A stretch of 64,000 nucleotides of DNA. It comes from Psychromonas sp. MME1 (GTDB lineage: Bacteria; Pseudomonadota; Gammaproteobacteria; Enterobacterales; Psychromonadaceae). The stretch lies in contig NZ_CP160906.1 of assembly GCF_041080865.1 (NCBI RefSeq), positions 372,001 through 436,000 on the forward strand, in the 5' to 3' direction. A program made the translations under genes and the position numbers. This document shows, piece by piece, positions 43,048 through 53,124 of the stretch; within the stretch, counting starts at the first letter, position 1, and every line of letters starts with the position of its first letter. The notes beneath the pieces are model-generated. The model saw only the letters and a list, made by a program, of their open reading frames with translations, made no database searches and was not told where the DNA came from.

Positions 43048-44515
43048 CTAAGCCGCTTCAATTTTACATTGGTCATTAGGTGTATACTGCTTAACTACGA
43101 ATTTTGCGAGTTCACTGCGAGAAATAACTCCAACTAATCGGCCTTGCTCTGTTACAGGATATATAGAAGGTCGTTGTGCTGATGCTGATTTCAAACGTTG
43201 ATCATAACTTTGATATTGATTGCTGATTAACATGCCTGAGCCACTCACTGGGAATAATTTATCTTTGTCGACTACCATGAACTCAAGCAGAGTCGTGATG
43301 GGTTGTGCGGCATCAACAGTTAGGATCTCTGTTTGCATAATATCACTAATTTGGCATTCTAGTTTTATTGAATATTCTTCAGACCAGAGGTGTCTTAAAA
43401 GATCTTGTTTTGAGATAAAACCAAGCAGTTGTTGTGCTTTATCGACTACTGGGGCAGCGCTAAGATCATTTTCGGTTAATAAAGCGAGTGCTTGGTAAAT
43501 ATCTTGAGTTTGTGTTAGCAGTAAAGGTGTTTTATTCATGATATCTTTTACTGTTATGTGCTGTAATGTTGTTTTCATAATGTCTATATCTCCTAAAGGG
43601 GTTAATTGTTTATTATTTGTTGTTTTTTTGTTTGTTGGTGTGGTTTTTTCTCTGTCTATCAACCAATATCCGATACCTACGAATAAGCCACCCCCAACAA
43701 TATTGCCCAGCGTTACTGGAATAAGGTTGTGTAAAATGAAGTTAGACCATGTGAGATGAGCAAAATCAGTTATCAATAGACCGTGATTAATATAAAAAGC
43801 GGGATCGCTGATCGATTTAATCGTAAGACCAAGGGGCACCATAAACATGTTGGCAATACTGTGTTCAAAACCACTGCTAACAAACATGGCAACTGGCAAT
43901 ATCAGTAACATGGACTTAGCTAAAGTATCTTTGCTGCTAAACGTCATCCATGTACCTAAACAAACGAGTAGATTACATAAAATGCCGAGAGCGAAAGCCT
44001 GTGCCCAAGTATGTTCAAGTTTATGTTGTGCTATTTGTAATGCATTGATCCCCCACTGCCCACCATCTAAAAGGTGCATGCGAGCAGTGATGACCAACGC
44101 TAACATTATCGCCGCTCCGACTAGATTACCTAAATAGACGCGTCCCCAGCATTTCAAGAGCTGTCCTGTTGAACATAATCCCTGAGCCCACGCTACACAG
44201 CTTAATACCGTACTGGTAAATAATTCTCCGCCACAGACTACAACAAGGATTAAACCTAAGCTGAATGCTATGCCACCTGCTAATCGAATCAGTCCCCATG
44301 GGGTATTGCTCGCACCAGTGGTAACTGTGATATAAAAAACAAATGCAATAGCGATGAATGCGCCTGGCAAAAATGGCTAATGCAAAGGATTTCGCTAAGG
44401 ATTTTTGCACCTTTGAAATACCATATTGCTCAACTTGTTTTAATACACTATTTTGAGCGGACGGCTGTTGATGGCTGTTGATTAACTTAATGGGATAATT
44501 TCTGTTAGTATTCAT
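43048..44515 (-). pseudogene. formate/nitrite channel (FNT, FocA-like) fused to a CBS domain pair, one frameshift near the N-terminus
   Basis: The N-terminal part (44515 to about 44368, ending SLAKSFALAIFA) and the main part (from about 44368 to 43048, starting PGAFIAIAFVFYITVTTGAS) are in different frames; one extra base lies in the GCCAGG at 44363-44368. Six FNT membrane helices follow, with GSSGFEHSIANM-like VSSGFEHSIANMFMVPLGL. After residue ~255 two CBS domains appear (TVKDIMNKTPLLLTQTQDIY; QISDIMQTEILTVDA). CBS pairs bind adenine nucleotides, so transport of small anions could be gated by energy state. No pflB is next to it. Confidence 0.85.
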
Positions 44516-44978
44516 CGTTTATCCCTGCGATAACTTACGCTCTGTTGTTGGTATTTATTTTTTATTTTTCTGTTGAACATGCTTTTCTCCTTGTAAAAAT
44601 ATATCGATTAAATTAATGCACTTGAGTTTTTTGGTGCTTAAAAACAATAAGATAAAACGAAGGGTAATGATATTTGATAGTTGTGATAAATTGATTCAAT
44701 ATTATTGATGGTTAAAAATGGCATGGGTATATAGCTATTTTGCTAAAGCGTTAACTCAGCAAGATACTGCAGAATGCATTGGTCAGGTAAAACAGTGGGT
44801 GTTCCGTGGGGGGGAGGTTGTTTTCATTTATATAATCATAAATTTTAGTTACCTTAGGGGCTGTTGACCTTGCATTTTAGCAGTAATTTTATTCGCAAGG
44901 TCAACAGCCTCAGGAATGCCCTTTATAGGCATTAAAGTATTACCAATAAGCAGTAATAACTATTTATCAAAGTATTAT
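44516..44978. other. non-coding region with a 15-bp inverted repeat
   Basis: No gene. GGCTGTTGACCTTGC (44859-44873) and GCAAGGTCAACAGCC (44895-44909) are perfect inverted arms around 21 bases. There is no T-run adjacent. It resembles ends of a small mobile element or a protein-binding palindrome. The 5' control region of the FNT-CBS gene lies at the left of this stretch. Confidence 0.6.
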
Positions 44979-45410
44979 TCATTTTAGTGAAAGTTGTTTG
45001 GTGATATCACTATCTTGCTCTTTAATGACGACTTTTGTTTTTTTATCTAGGGATTTTTTGTATTTATAGTTATTTAGCACAATCGTTTTTATGACATTAT
45101 ATAAATCGCCTTTATTATCAGGCGTTACATTATTAATCCTTGCGGTATGGCAATTGAACGTTTTAGTTTTAATATCAAATAATCCTTCGACCTTATAATT
45201 ATTTTCATTGTCGATAGCGTTCAATGAATGATGGCCATTACCATCAAGTGTAACAGGTAATAAGCACCCACTGTCGCGATCAAAATAGAAACATATCGGT
45301 GTTTCTAGATGGAAATTAAAATAGATGATATTATCATATTTACTGACATTCATTATTAGAGCAATAAAATTGTTGTCTGTGTTTGGCGTTAATGCTGGCG
45401 CTTTACTCAT
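44979..45410 (-). CDS. 143-residue protein, unknown function
   Basis: Begins MSKAPALTPNTDNNFIALIM. A soluble, Asn/Asp/Lys-rich protein with beta-strand-like segments (YDNIIYFNFHLETPICFYFD; RDSGCLLPVTLDGNGHHSLN) and a basic C-terminus. No signal peptide, membrane segment or known motif. It stands alone between non-coding stretches. A moderately confident orphan gene. Confidence 0.55.
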   Translation of the reverse strand: MSKAPALTPNTDNNFIALIMNVSKYDNIIYFNFHLETPICFYFDRDSGCLLPVTLDGNGHHSLNAIDNENNYKVEGLFDIKTKTFNCHTARINNVTPDNKGDLYNVIKTIVLNNYKYKKSLDKKTKVVIKEQDSDITKQLSLK

Positions 45411-45860
45411 TTTACATTCCTTCGCTATGGATCTTGATGATCTTTGATTCGTTATTGCTGATGGTTGTCTATATAACCTAATAATTATGACAAAAAGATG
45501 ACACTGTTTATGCCATATTGATACTTATGCTATTTCAAGATGCAAAATCTGCAAGGACAATAGTGCCGAAATACCTGATATGTATATTGAGATATATTGC
45601 CGATAGAAGTGGCTTATGTTGCATATTTTTTTGTATGTTACATCTATCTCATGCTCATCTTTCTTTATCTCGCTGGCAATTTTATTTATTGGCAGTAAGT
45701 TATTAGCACGATTGATTTACATTATTGTTAAGTGGCGCAAAGCGTGATATTTTTTAATTTTGTAAAAGATTATTTATTGGTTACTATCAATTAACGCAAG
45801 TTACTGCGCTTTATATTCGATATCTAAAACCCTTTTAGGTATTAACGGAGAAAATTTTTT
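45411..45860. other. non-coding upstream region of uvrY
   Basis: No convincing gene; a 62-codon open frame at 45518-45706 lacks a ribosome site and shows no protein-like character. The last 100 bases are AT-rich and probably contain the uvrY promoter. ACGGAG at 45845-45850 is the uvrY ribosome site. Confidence 0.6.
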
Positions 45861-46505
45861 GTGATAAATATCCTGTTGGTCGATGACCATGAGTTAGTTC
45901 GTACAGGGATTCGCCGTATCATTGATGATGTTCGAGGCATGAAAGTAATTGGAGAAGCAGATAGTGGTGAGGCAGCTGTAAAATGGTGTCGTAATAATCA
46001 TCCTGATGTTGTGTTGATGGATATGAATATGCCCGGTATAGGCGGCTTAGATGCGATGAGTAAAATTCTACGCATTAATGAAGATATTAAAATTATCATG
46101 CTTACCATGCATACTGAAAATCCATTTCCAGCTAAGGTCATGCAAGCAGGGGCCGCTGGGTATTTAAGTAAAGCCGCCTGTCCAGATGAAGTGCTTAATG
46201 CTATTCGAGCGGTCAATTCAGGACAGCGCTACTTAGCACCAGAAATAGCACAACAAATGGCGCTTTCGCAGATTGTTCCTGATAATGAAGATCCGTTTAG
46301 AGTGCTTTCTGAGCGAGAGTTGCAAATTATGATGATGATAACTAAGGGACAGCGTGTTGTGGATATATCTGAGCAACTTAGCCTCAGTTCAAAAACCATT
46401 AACAGCTATCGTTATCGACTATTTGAGAAGCTTGGTGTTAACGGCGATGTTGAATTAACCCATTTAGCTATTCGATATGGCATGCTTGATGCTGACAAAC
46501 TTTAA
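45861..46505 (+). CDS. uvrY: response regulator UvrY/GacA (VarA)
   Basis: A 214-residue NarL-type regulator from a GTG start. Receiver residues: Asp8/Asp9 (LVDDH), phospho-acceptor Asp54 (VLMDMNMPG), and Lys near 104 (YLSKAAC). The LuxR-type helix-turn-helix is LSERELQIMMMITKGQRVVD. With the BarA sensor it drives CsrB/C-type small RNAs and carbon-flux control. uvrC follows 63 bases downstream, as in enterobacteria and vibrios. Confidence 0.96.
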   Translation: MINILLVDDHELVRTGIRRIIDDVRGMKVIGEADSGEAAVKWCRNNHPDVVLMDMNMPGIGGLDAMSKILRINEDIKIIMLTMHTENPFPAKVMQAGAAGYLSKAACPDEVLNAIRAVNSGQRYLAPEIAQQMALSQIVPDNEDPFRVLSERELQIMMMITKGQRVVDISEQLSLSSKTINSYRYRLFEKLGVNGDVELTHLAIRYGMLDADKL

Positions 46506-46568
46506 CATTATTGACGATAGTCATTTGTTAAAAACTTATATAATGACACCTAAGGGTGTCTTTTTTTT

Positions 46569-48401
46569 ATGACTCTATTTTCTGCAGAAGATTTTTTAGC
46601 GACAGTTACCACTCAACCGGGCGTTTATCGTATGTTTAACCGTCAGCATGAGGTTATCTACGTCGGCAAAGCAAAAAATTTACAAAAACGTTTGAGTAGT
46701 TATTTTAGCCTGACTCAAAAACACCCAAAAACCCTCGCCTTGGTTAGCCATATTGCTAATATTGAAGTGACCGTTACCCATACAGAGACGGAAGCGTTAA
46801 TATTAGAGCATAATTTTATTAAGCAATATAAGCCTAAATATAATGTGTTATTGCGCGATGATAAATCTTACCCGTACCTTTTTCTCAGCGCTCATAAGCA
46901 TCCTCAATTGACGCTCGTTAGAGCCCAAAACCGTAAGCGAAAAGGAACTTATTTTGGCCCCTACCCCAGTGGTGGTGCGGTAAGGGAAAGCTTACATCTA
47001 ATGCAAAAATTATTTCCAATTCGCCAATGCGAAGATAGTTATTATAGTAATCGCTCTCGCCCTTGCTTACAGTATCAGTTAAAACGTTGCCTTGGACCAT
47101 GTGTAAAGGCGATGACAGAGCAGGAGTATAGCCATCAGGTAAAGCTGGCAACGGAGTTTTTACAGGGTAAAAGTCAGCAGGTTATTGAGCAGCTGGTGGA
47201 GGAAATGGAGCAGGCCAGTCACTCATTAGAGTTTGAAAAGGCGGCTCAACGCCGTGATCAAATTCAATCCTTGAAAAAGGTTCAAGAACAACAATGGGTA
47301 AGTGGTGATATTGAGCAACTTGATATTATTGGATTTGTTTACCAACATGGCGTGGCGAGTCTGCATCTGTTATTTGTTCGCCAAGGACGTATTTTAGGAA
47401 GTCGTAATTATTTTCCAAAAACCCCTAAAAACTCGAGCAAAGATGAAATACTGAGCTCTTTTTTGAGTCAATTTTATCTTTCCGGGCAGAATGGACGAGC
47501 CATTCCCAAGGAAATTATATTGAGTGATGATTTCTCTGAACGGGCTGTTTTTACTGAACTCTTTAGTGATTATTGTGGTTATAAATGTCAATTGAAAATC
47601 GATGTGCGTGGTCAACGCAGTCAGTTTGTTAAGCTCGCAATCACCAATGCTCAAATTGCATTAACTACTCACTTTAATCAAAAAAATAGTATTCAAAAGC
47701 GTTATCTATTGTTAGAAGAGAAATTAGAGTTGACCACCTCTATAGAGCGTATGGAGTGTTATGATATTTCTCATATGATGGGAGAAAAAACGGTCGCTTC
47801 CTGTGTCGTATTTAACCGAGAGGGGGCGGCTAAGTCAGCATACCGACGTTTCAATATTAGTGGTATAACGCCTGGTGATGATTATGCGGCAATGGCTCAA
47901 GTATTAGGCCGTCGTTTTAAAGCGTTGCAGACAGTGGAAAATACGCCTGATATTATTTTCATTGATGGTGGGCTTGGGCAACTTAGCCAAGCTGAAAATA
48001 TTATTAGTTCATTAGCGCATAATTTTCCAGATAAAGTCCCTTTATTGATTGGTATTGCGAAGGGAGTGACGCGTAAGGCGGGATTAGAGACTTTAATTAT
48101 TGGTTATAGCCATGATATTTTAGAAATTCCCGAGGATTCCCCTGCGTTACATTTAATACAGCAAATTCGTGATGAGTCACATCGCTTTGCGATAATGGGG
48201 CACCGTCAACAGCGTGATAAAAAAAGGCGCACCAGTAGCTTAGAAGGGATCGCTGGCGTCGGAGTAAAACGCAGGCAATTATTACTTAACCATTTTGGTG
48301 GGATACAGGGGATTAAATCTGCCAGTATTGATGAATTAGCCAAAATTCCAGGCATTAGTCTACCACTGGCAGAAAATATTTATGAAGCGTTACATTCATA
48401 A
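46569..48401 (+). CDS. uvrC: excinuclease ABC subunit C
   Basis: A 610-residue protein, normal length. The GIY-YIG nuclease lies at residues 16-95 ([20 protein letters not shown]), the UvrB-binding UVR motif near 205-240, the RNase H-like second nuclease from about 380 ([34 protein letters not shown]), and helix-hairpin-helix motifs at the C-terminus ([20 protein letters not shown]). It makes both incisions in nucleotide excision repair. The gene is intact. Confidence 0.98.
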   Translation: MTLFSAEDFLATVTTQPGVYRMFNRQHEVIYVGKAKNLQKRLSSYFSLTQKHPKTLALVSHIANIEVTVTHTETEALILEHNFIKQYKPKYNVLLRDDKSYPYLFLSAHKHPQLTLVRAQNRKRKGTYFGPYPSGGAVRESLHLMQKLFPIRQCEDSYYSNRSRPCLQYQLKRCLGPCVKAMTEQEYSHQVKLATEFLQGKSQQVIEQLVEEMEQASHSLEFEKAAQRRDQIQSLKKVQEQQWVSGDIEQLDIIGFVYQHGVASLHLLFVRQGRILGSRNYFPKTPKNSSKDEILSSFLSQFYLSGQNGRAIPKEIILSDDFSERAVFTELFSDYCGYKCQLKIDVRGQRSQFVKLAITNAQIALTTHFNQKNSIQKRYLLLEEKLELTTSIERMECYDISHMMGEKTVASCVVFNREGAAKSAYRRFNISGITPGDDYAAMAQVLGRRFKALQTVENTPDIIFIDGGLGQLSQAENIISSLAHNFPDKVPLLIGIAKGVTRKAGLETLIIGYSHDILEIPEDSPALHLIQQIRDESHRFAIMGHRQQRDKKRRTSSLEGIAGVGVKRRQLLLNHFGGIQGIKSASIDELAKIPGISLPLAENIYEALHS

Positions 48402-48605
48402 CTTTTGATTGATAGTAAGGATGTTTTTTGTGTATTGCGCTTTTATTATATCCATGTTGCCTCGTTGATTTACTTCTTTAGTGATTTTAGCGCGTTATCT
48501 ATTTGCATTGTGAAACAATAAAATGCCAAAATAGAGGTAAGCGCAAATCGTAGAAATAAGGGTACGTTCAAGCGTTACGTGTATCGTTATTTAAAGGACA
48601 TCTTA

Positions 48606-49154
48606 ATGCTAAACATTCCAAATATTTTAACCGCTTTTCGAATTTTTCTGATCCCCATTTTTGTGTTGCTATATTATCTACCTTTTCATTGGTCTGCCCC
48701 AGCGGCCGCTTTTATTTTTTGGTTAGCTGGTATCACAGATGTATTGGATGGTTATCTTGCGCGTCGTCTTAATCAACAAACCTCTTTTGGTGCTTTTTTG
48801 GATCCCGTTGCCGATAAAATAATGGTGGCGGTTTCCTTAGTGATGATTGTTGAGCATTATGCGGTTATCTGGATCACCATTCCGGCGATGATTATGATAT
48901 GTCGTGAAATTATTATATCCGCATTAAGAGAGTGGATGGCTGAGTTAGGACAACGTGCCAGTGTTGCTGTTTCTTGGGTTGGGAAAATTAAAACAGCCGC
49001 ACAGATGCTCGCGTTATTCCTACTTATTTGGCAACATTCCATTGAAATGGAGTGGGTTGGCTTCTTCTGTTTATATATTGCAACGGTCTTGACGCTTTGG
49101 TCAATGGTGGTTTATCTAAAGGCTGCATGGCCATCATTGAAATCAAGTCGATGA
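48606..49154 (+). CDS. pgsA: CDP-diacylglycerol--glycerol-3-phosphate 3-phosphatidyltransferase
   Basis: Start at ATG 48606 ([20 protein letters not shown]), 182 residues. The CDP-alcohol phosphatidyltransferase motif D-G-x2-A-R-x8-G-x3-D-x3-D is visible in [20 protein letters not shown] followed by LDPVADK. Four to five membrane helices. It makes phosphatidylglycerol phosphate. The uvrY-uvrC-pgsA-tRNA order is conserved in gammaproteobacteria. Confidence 0.97.
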   Translation: MLNIPNILTAFRIFLIPIFVLLYYLPFHWSAPAAAFIFWLAGITDVLDGYLARRLNQQTSFGAFLDPVADKIMVAVSLVMIVEHYAVIWITIPAMIMICREIIISALREWMAELGQRASVAVSWVGKIKTAAQMLALFLLIWQHSIEMEWVGFFCLYIATVLTLWSMVVYLKAAWPSLKSSR

Positions 49155-49231
49155 CTTTGTCCGATAAATGATTGCTTAGTGTAAAAAAACAGCGAACAAT
49201 TGCTTAGGTCGAAAAAAGTTGTAGAAGAGTG

Positions 49232-49259
49232 TTGACTCAATCTTAATAATCATTAGAAT
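49232..49259 (+). promoter_or_regulatory. sigma-70 promoter of the tRNA operon
   Basis: TTGACT (49232-49237) and TAGAAT (49254-49259) with a 16-base spacer, followed by a GC-rich discriminator GCGCC as is usual for stable-RNA promoters. The first tRNA begins 72 bases downstream. Confidence 0.8.
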
Positions 49260-49330
49260 GCGCCACATCGATAGGGAAACATGTTGTTAGTAACTTATCG
49301 ACATAATTAGTTTTAATTATGAAATGTGAT

Positions 49331-49406
<76 letters not shown>

Positions 49407-49413
49407 AAATTTT

Positions 49414-49487
49414 GGCGGAATGGCAGAATGGCCATGCAGTGGATTGCAAATCCATCCATCTCGGTTCGACTCCGGGTTCCGCCTCCA
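49414..49487 (+). tRNA. tRNA-Cys(GCA)
   Basis: 74 bases with CCA encoded: acceptor GGCGGAA/TTCCGCC, anticodon loop TTGCAAA (GCA), T-loop GTTCGACTC. Seven bases after the glycine tRNA. Confidence 0.98.
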
Positions 49488-49502
49488 AATTTTAAAAGTT
49501 TT

Positions 49503-49588
49503 GCCCGGATGGTGGAATCGGTAGACACAAGGGATTTAAAATCCCTCGCCTTATGGGTGTGCGAGTTCAAGTCTCGCTCCGGGCACCA
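49503..49588 (+). tRNA. tRNA-Leu(TAA)
   Basis: 86 bases with a long variable arm and encoded CCA; acceptor GCCCGGA/TCCGGGC, anticodon loop TTTAAAA (TAA). It differs in anticodon and sequence from the tRNA-Leu(CAA) fragment at 41.8 kb, so it is not the origin of that fragment. Confidence 0.98.
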
Positions 49589-49596
49589 GTTTTAAA

Positions 49597-49627
49597 AACC
49601 TCAGTATTTATACTGAGGTTTTTTTTT
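49597..49627 (+). terminator. intrinsic terminator of the tRNA operon
   Basis: AACCTCAGTA, loop TTTA, TACTGAGGTT, then a run of T: a 10-bp stem with a long T-tract directly after tRNA-Leu. Confidence 0.93.
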
Positions 49628-49693
49628 GCTTAAAATTAAGCAAATGAATACACTTGTCGCATAAATTAGATGGTTATATTACATTGATTCTTT

Positions 49694-49870
49694 ATACCAA
49701 TCGGATTAATACCAATTCCGGTAAGTATATGAACTAAATTTTGTGCAGGAAAAATGGCTTAATTTGAGGCGCAAGTTGGCGCGATTGGTTGTTCTCTTTG
49801 CGAAACTTACAACAAAAAAGTAAGTTATTTTAACCAGTAAAATAGATCAGCTATTTATTACGATTGGTAT
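49694..49870. repeat. 177-bp MITE-like element with ATACCAATCG ends
   Basis: The segment begins ATACCAATCG and ends with the exact inverse CGATTGGTAT. It has no coding capacity. Elements with ATACCAAT...ATTGGTAT ends are common in Psychromonas/Shewanella-type genomes (from memory). It occupies the gap between the tRNA terminator and the alpha-galactosidase gene, ending 22 bases before its start, and so may affect that gene's promoter. Confidence 0.75.
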
Positions 49871-49892
49871 TAAATGAATGAGGAGTTAAGAT

Positions 49893-51653
49893 ATGAGTAC
49901 CAAAGCAGCGCTAACTTTTCCCTGTGGAGTTTCAGTCAATCTCACATCCGAGCTCCTTGATTACCGTTTAAATGGTAATGAACTATTAACGACATTTGCA
50001 TCCTCACAAGGCAATACTTTCCATTTCGAACAGTTTAATTTTGCTGAATTTGAGTTATCTGTTAATGGTGATGCTGCGATCCAAGGTGATGGTTTACAAA
50101 TGTTATGTCAAACTATCGGCACGTTAAACCATCCTATTGACCTTGGACGTTGTCCTGATAACAATGAAAATTATCGCGTCTATGCTAACCATTTAGCAAA
50201 AAGATATTATAGTTACTTGATTATTGCAGACGGTAAGCAGTTCACTTTATTCGGTTTTACCTCCTGCCATTGTTTTTCAGGCTACTTTGAATTTACGAAT
50301 AATAGTGTTAAGGCTTTTATTGATGGTGAAAGTGTACACCTCTTGCAACAAGCCCAAGAGAACAATCGTGCTTTAGAGTCGATTACTGTTTTACAGGGAG
50401 GAGATATCAATCAGTTGTATCATGATTTTACACAATTGATTAATGTCAATCATCCACCAAGAGCGGGGGTGAACCAACCATCGCCGATTGGCTGGTGTTC
50501 TTGGTATGCCTATTATGCTAGTGTTTCAGAAGAAAATATTTTGCAAAATGTTACAGCTATGTCTGGACCACTCGATGAATTGCAATGGGTGCTACTCGAT
50601 GATGGCTATCAAGCATATATGGGGGACTGGTTAACTCCTTCCGCACATTTTAGTGGGGGGGTAAAAGAAGTAATTGCGAAGATCAAAGCAAAAGGTAAAA
50701 CACCGGCTATTTGGTTAGCCCCCTTTATTGCACAACCAGAGTCGACGTTATTTAAAGAACATCCCGAGTGGTTTGTTCGTCATGAAAATGGCGATTTATT
50801 GAAAGCTGAAGATGTTACCTATGGCGGATGGCGTTGTACACCTTGGTATATTCTGGACTGCAGTCAATCTGAGGTCTGCGCTCATTTAACGCATGTGGTT
50901 CGCACCATGCGTGAAGAGTGGGGCGTGGAGTTATTTAAACTCGATGCCAATTATTGGGGAATATTAAAAGGACGTCGTTTTGATACGGCGATGACTGGTG
51001 TTCAGGCTTATCGCCTGGGTATGCAGGCTATTGCTAAGGGCGCAGGTGATGCCTGGCTATTAGGATGCAACGCTGCCATGTGGCCCTCTCTTGGCTTAGT
51101 CGATGCGATGCGTGTTTCCGATGATGTTGAACGACAGGGATATCGTTTTGAACAAATAGCGAAACAAACATTTCTACGAAGTTGGCAGCATAAAGGTTTA
51201 TGGCACATCGATCCCGATTGTGCGACATTAATCTCTATCGAAGGGCAAGAAACTTGCGCTGAGAACTATCATTTTCATCGTGATGTATTACTCGCTAGTG
51301 GAGGTTTATTATTATCCGGTGATCCCTTATATAAATTAAATGATTTTGCAGAGCAAAGCTTATCAGTATTAATAGCTAGACAGGCTATAACGCAAGGCAC
51401 TACTGTCTTTGATGATTTATCGTTAACGCATGGTAAACTTGATTTGGGACCGCTTGGGAAATTGCACCTTTTATTTAATTATCAAAGTGATGATAGTAAA
51501 AAATTTATTTTAGAAGAGCAAGGAAACGGGGAGTGGGTAGACTTTTGGACACAACAAAAGTTATCTTCTGGCGCTAGTAAGTCATGCGAAATCGAGCTAC
51601 ATGCCGGCCTCAATAGCCGCGCGGTATTATACCAATTGCACTTGAGGAGATAA
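49893..51653 (+). CDS. alpha-galactosidase, GH36 family
   Basis: A 586-residue glycosidase. The GH36/GH27 (clan D) core contains IGWCSWYAYYASVSEENI, VLLDDGYQAYMGDWL and WLAPFIAQPESTLF. The nucleophile is Asp351 (LFKLDAN) and the acid/base Asp410 or Asp411 (RVSDDVE). No signal peptide, so it acts in the cytoplasm on raffinose- or melibiose-type sugars. It stands alone, without transporter or regulator genes. The ribosome site GAGGAG lies close before ATG 49893. Confidence 0.9.
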   Translation: MSTKAALTFPCGVSVNLTSELLDYRLNGNELLTTFASSQGNTFHFEQFNFAEFELSVNGDAAIQGDGLQMLCQTIGTLNHPIDLGRCPDNNENYRVYANHLAKRYYSYLIIADGKQFTLFGFTSCHCFSGYFEFTNNSVKAFIDGESVHLLQQAQENNRALESITVLQGGDINQLYHDFTQLINVNHPPRAGVNQPSPIGWCSWYAYYASVSEENILQNVTAMSGPLDELQWVLLDDGYQAYMGDWLTPSAHFSGGVKEVIAKIKAKGKTPAIWLAPFIAQPESTLFKEHPEWFVRHENGDLLKAEDVTYGGWRCTPWYILDCSQSEVCAHLTHVVRTMREEWGVELFKLDANYWGILKGRRFDTAMTGVQAYRLGMQAIAKGAGDAWLLGCNAAMWPSLGLVDAMRVSDDVERQGYRFEQIAKQTFLRSWQHKGLWHIDPDCATLISIEGQETCAENYHFHRDVLLASGGLLLSGDPLYKLNDFAEQSLSVLIARQAITQGTTVFDDLSLTHGKLDLGPLGKLHLLFNYQSDDSKKFILEEQGNGEWVDFWTQQKLSSGASKSCEIELHAGLNSRAVLYQLHLRR

Positions 51654-51702
51654 AATTCGGTGCATGAGTGCACCGGATTTTCTATTTGCCAATTACTGTT
51701 AT

Positions 51703-52419
51703 TTATTCAAGTTTTCCGCAAAAACGATAACCTTCGCCATGAATGGTGGCAATAATTTCACCGCCTTCAGGCACGCTTTCAAAGTGTTTGCGGATACGAC
51801 GAATCGTGACATCAACGGTGCGATCGTGTGACTTTAATTCGCGCCCAGTCATTTTCATGAGTAATTCTGCACGCGTTTGTATTTTTCCTGGGTTTTCAAT
51901 AAAGTGCAAAATAGCTCTAAATTCACTGCGCGGTAATTTAAATACATCGCCATTAGGGCTGATTAATGAGCGACTTTCAATTTCCAGGGTCCAACCATTA
52001 AATTTATAATTTTCTACTTTTTGACGTACTTCCTCAAAGTAAAGGTTATCTTGCATGGTGCGTGTTAATAGATTGCGAGCTCGTATAGTTAGCTCTCTTG
52101 GATTAAATGGTTTAGTAATGTAATCATCCGCACCAATTTCTAAGCCGAGAATTTTATCGACTTCATTATCTCGCCCGGTTAAAAATATAAGTGCAATATT
52201 CTGAATTTCTCTTAATTCTCTAGCAAGTAATAACCCATTTTTACCGGGTAAATTAATATCCATGATAATTAAGTTTATATTGTGTTCTTTAATTATTTGA
52301 TGCATTTCATTGCCATCAGTTGCTTCTAAAACATTATAACCTTCTGCTTCAAAAACACTTTTTAAGGTTTTTCTTGTAACTAGCTCATCTTCTACTATGA
52401 GTATATTTGCTGTGGACAT
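51703..52419 (-). CDS. arcA: aerobic respiration control response regulator ArcA
   Basis: A 238-residue OmpR-type regulator. Receiver: Asp11 (VEDEL), phospho-acceptor Asp54 ([12 protein letters not shown]) and Lys near 104 ([20 protein letters not shown]). The winged helix ends [20 protein letters not shown] and the C-terminus [13 protein letters not shown], as in ArcA. With ArcB it represses respiratory genes without oxygen. Convergent with the alpha-galactosidase gene. Confidence 0.96.
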   Translation of the reverse strand: MSTANILIVEDELVTRKTLKSVFEAEGYNVLEATDGNEMHQIIKEHNINLIIMDINLPGKNGLLLARELREIQNIALIFLTGRDNEVDKILGLEIGADDYITKPFNPRELTIRARNLLTRTMQDNLYFEEVRQKVENYKFNGWTLEIESRSLISPNGDVFKLPRSEFRAILHFIENPGKIQTRAELLMKMTGRELKSHDRTVDVTIRRIRKHFESVPEGGEIIATIHGEGYRFCGKLE

Positions 52420-53076
52420 GCTGACTCCTATTTTTCAATCTTGTCTATTCGTTACACTCAAAACGCAGGTTTACATGCTAGCTGATAAGCGTTGGCTAGT
52501 TATCTAAATAATCATTTTGCTGATTATTGGACTGGGTCATAGTCTCGATTTTTGATATTTTAGCTCTGTTTTGGAGGTGTTAACGTTTTGTTGTTTTTTT
52601 ATTCTTTTTCACTGCAAGGGTATTGATAAAGGAAGTATTAGAAAACGCCTATGTTGAAGGACTTTTAATCGTTACTCACACCCTTGTAATTATGCAAATA
52701 ACTATAATTACTTAACATTAAGATAACAACTAAATTGTATTAAATAATTACATATATAGATTTAATATTGATATGTATCAACTGTAAATTAATATTTGAT
52801 GAGCTTTTCAAAAAAAAGGTTAAAGCGAGGAACAAATTTAAAAAATAAAAATGCTCATTTCTAGCAATATTATGAATAAAAGTGAGTTTAGCAAACACTC
52901 ACAGGTTTCAGTCACGATAAAGCTTTGTTATGATATAGCGCTTAAAGTTTCAATTATCACCTAGAGTAAAATATTCAATGATCGCTTATATAACTTATTA
53001 TGTGCTGAACGCCCTTTTGTTAGGTTATTATAAGTCACTGGCAAGTTTTGAATTATTTTAATAAATCATTTTTAGA
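52420..53076. other. non-coding region between arcA and the threonine operon
   Basis: No clear gene. A 27-codon frame starts at ATG 52978 (MIAYITYYVLNALLLGYYKS) and ends at 53061, 15 bases before the thr terminator hairpin. It contains five Tyr and many Leu but only one Thr codon, unlike the Thr/Ile-rich leader of E. coli thrL. The rest is AT-rich, and probable promoters for both flanking genes lie here. Confidence 0.5.
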
Positions 53077-53101
53077 GCCCGCGATTATTTGCGGGTTTTT
53101 T
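53077..53101 (+). terminator. attenuator-like terminator before thrA
   Basis: AGCCCGC, loop GATTATTT, GCGGG and then TTTTTT, ending 24 bases before the thrA start. A terminator in this place fits transcription attenuation of the threonine operon. The antiterminator and a Thr-rich leader peptide are not obvious. Confidence 0.75.
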
Positions 53102-53124
53102 GTGTTACAGCAGGGATTGTTCAA

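Noticed and set aside
45518-45706. A 62-codon plus-strand frame upstream of uvrY
   Set aside because: No ribosome site and no protein-like pattern; it lies in AT-rich DNA likely to hold promoters.
49503-49588. tRNA-Leu(TAA) as the parent of the tRNA fragment at 41.8 kb
   Set aside because: The anticodon, variable arm and T-arm sequence differ; the fragment is of the CAA type.
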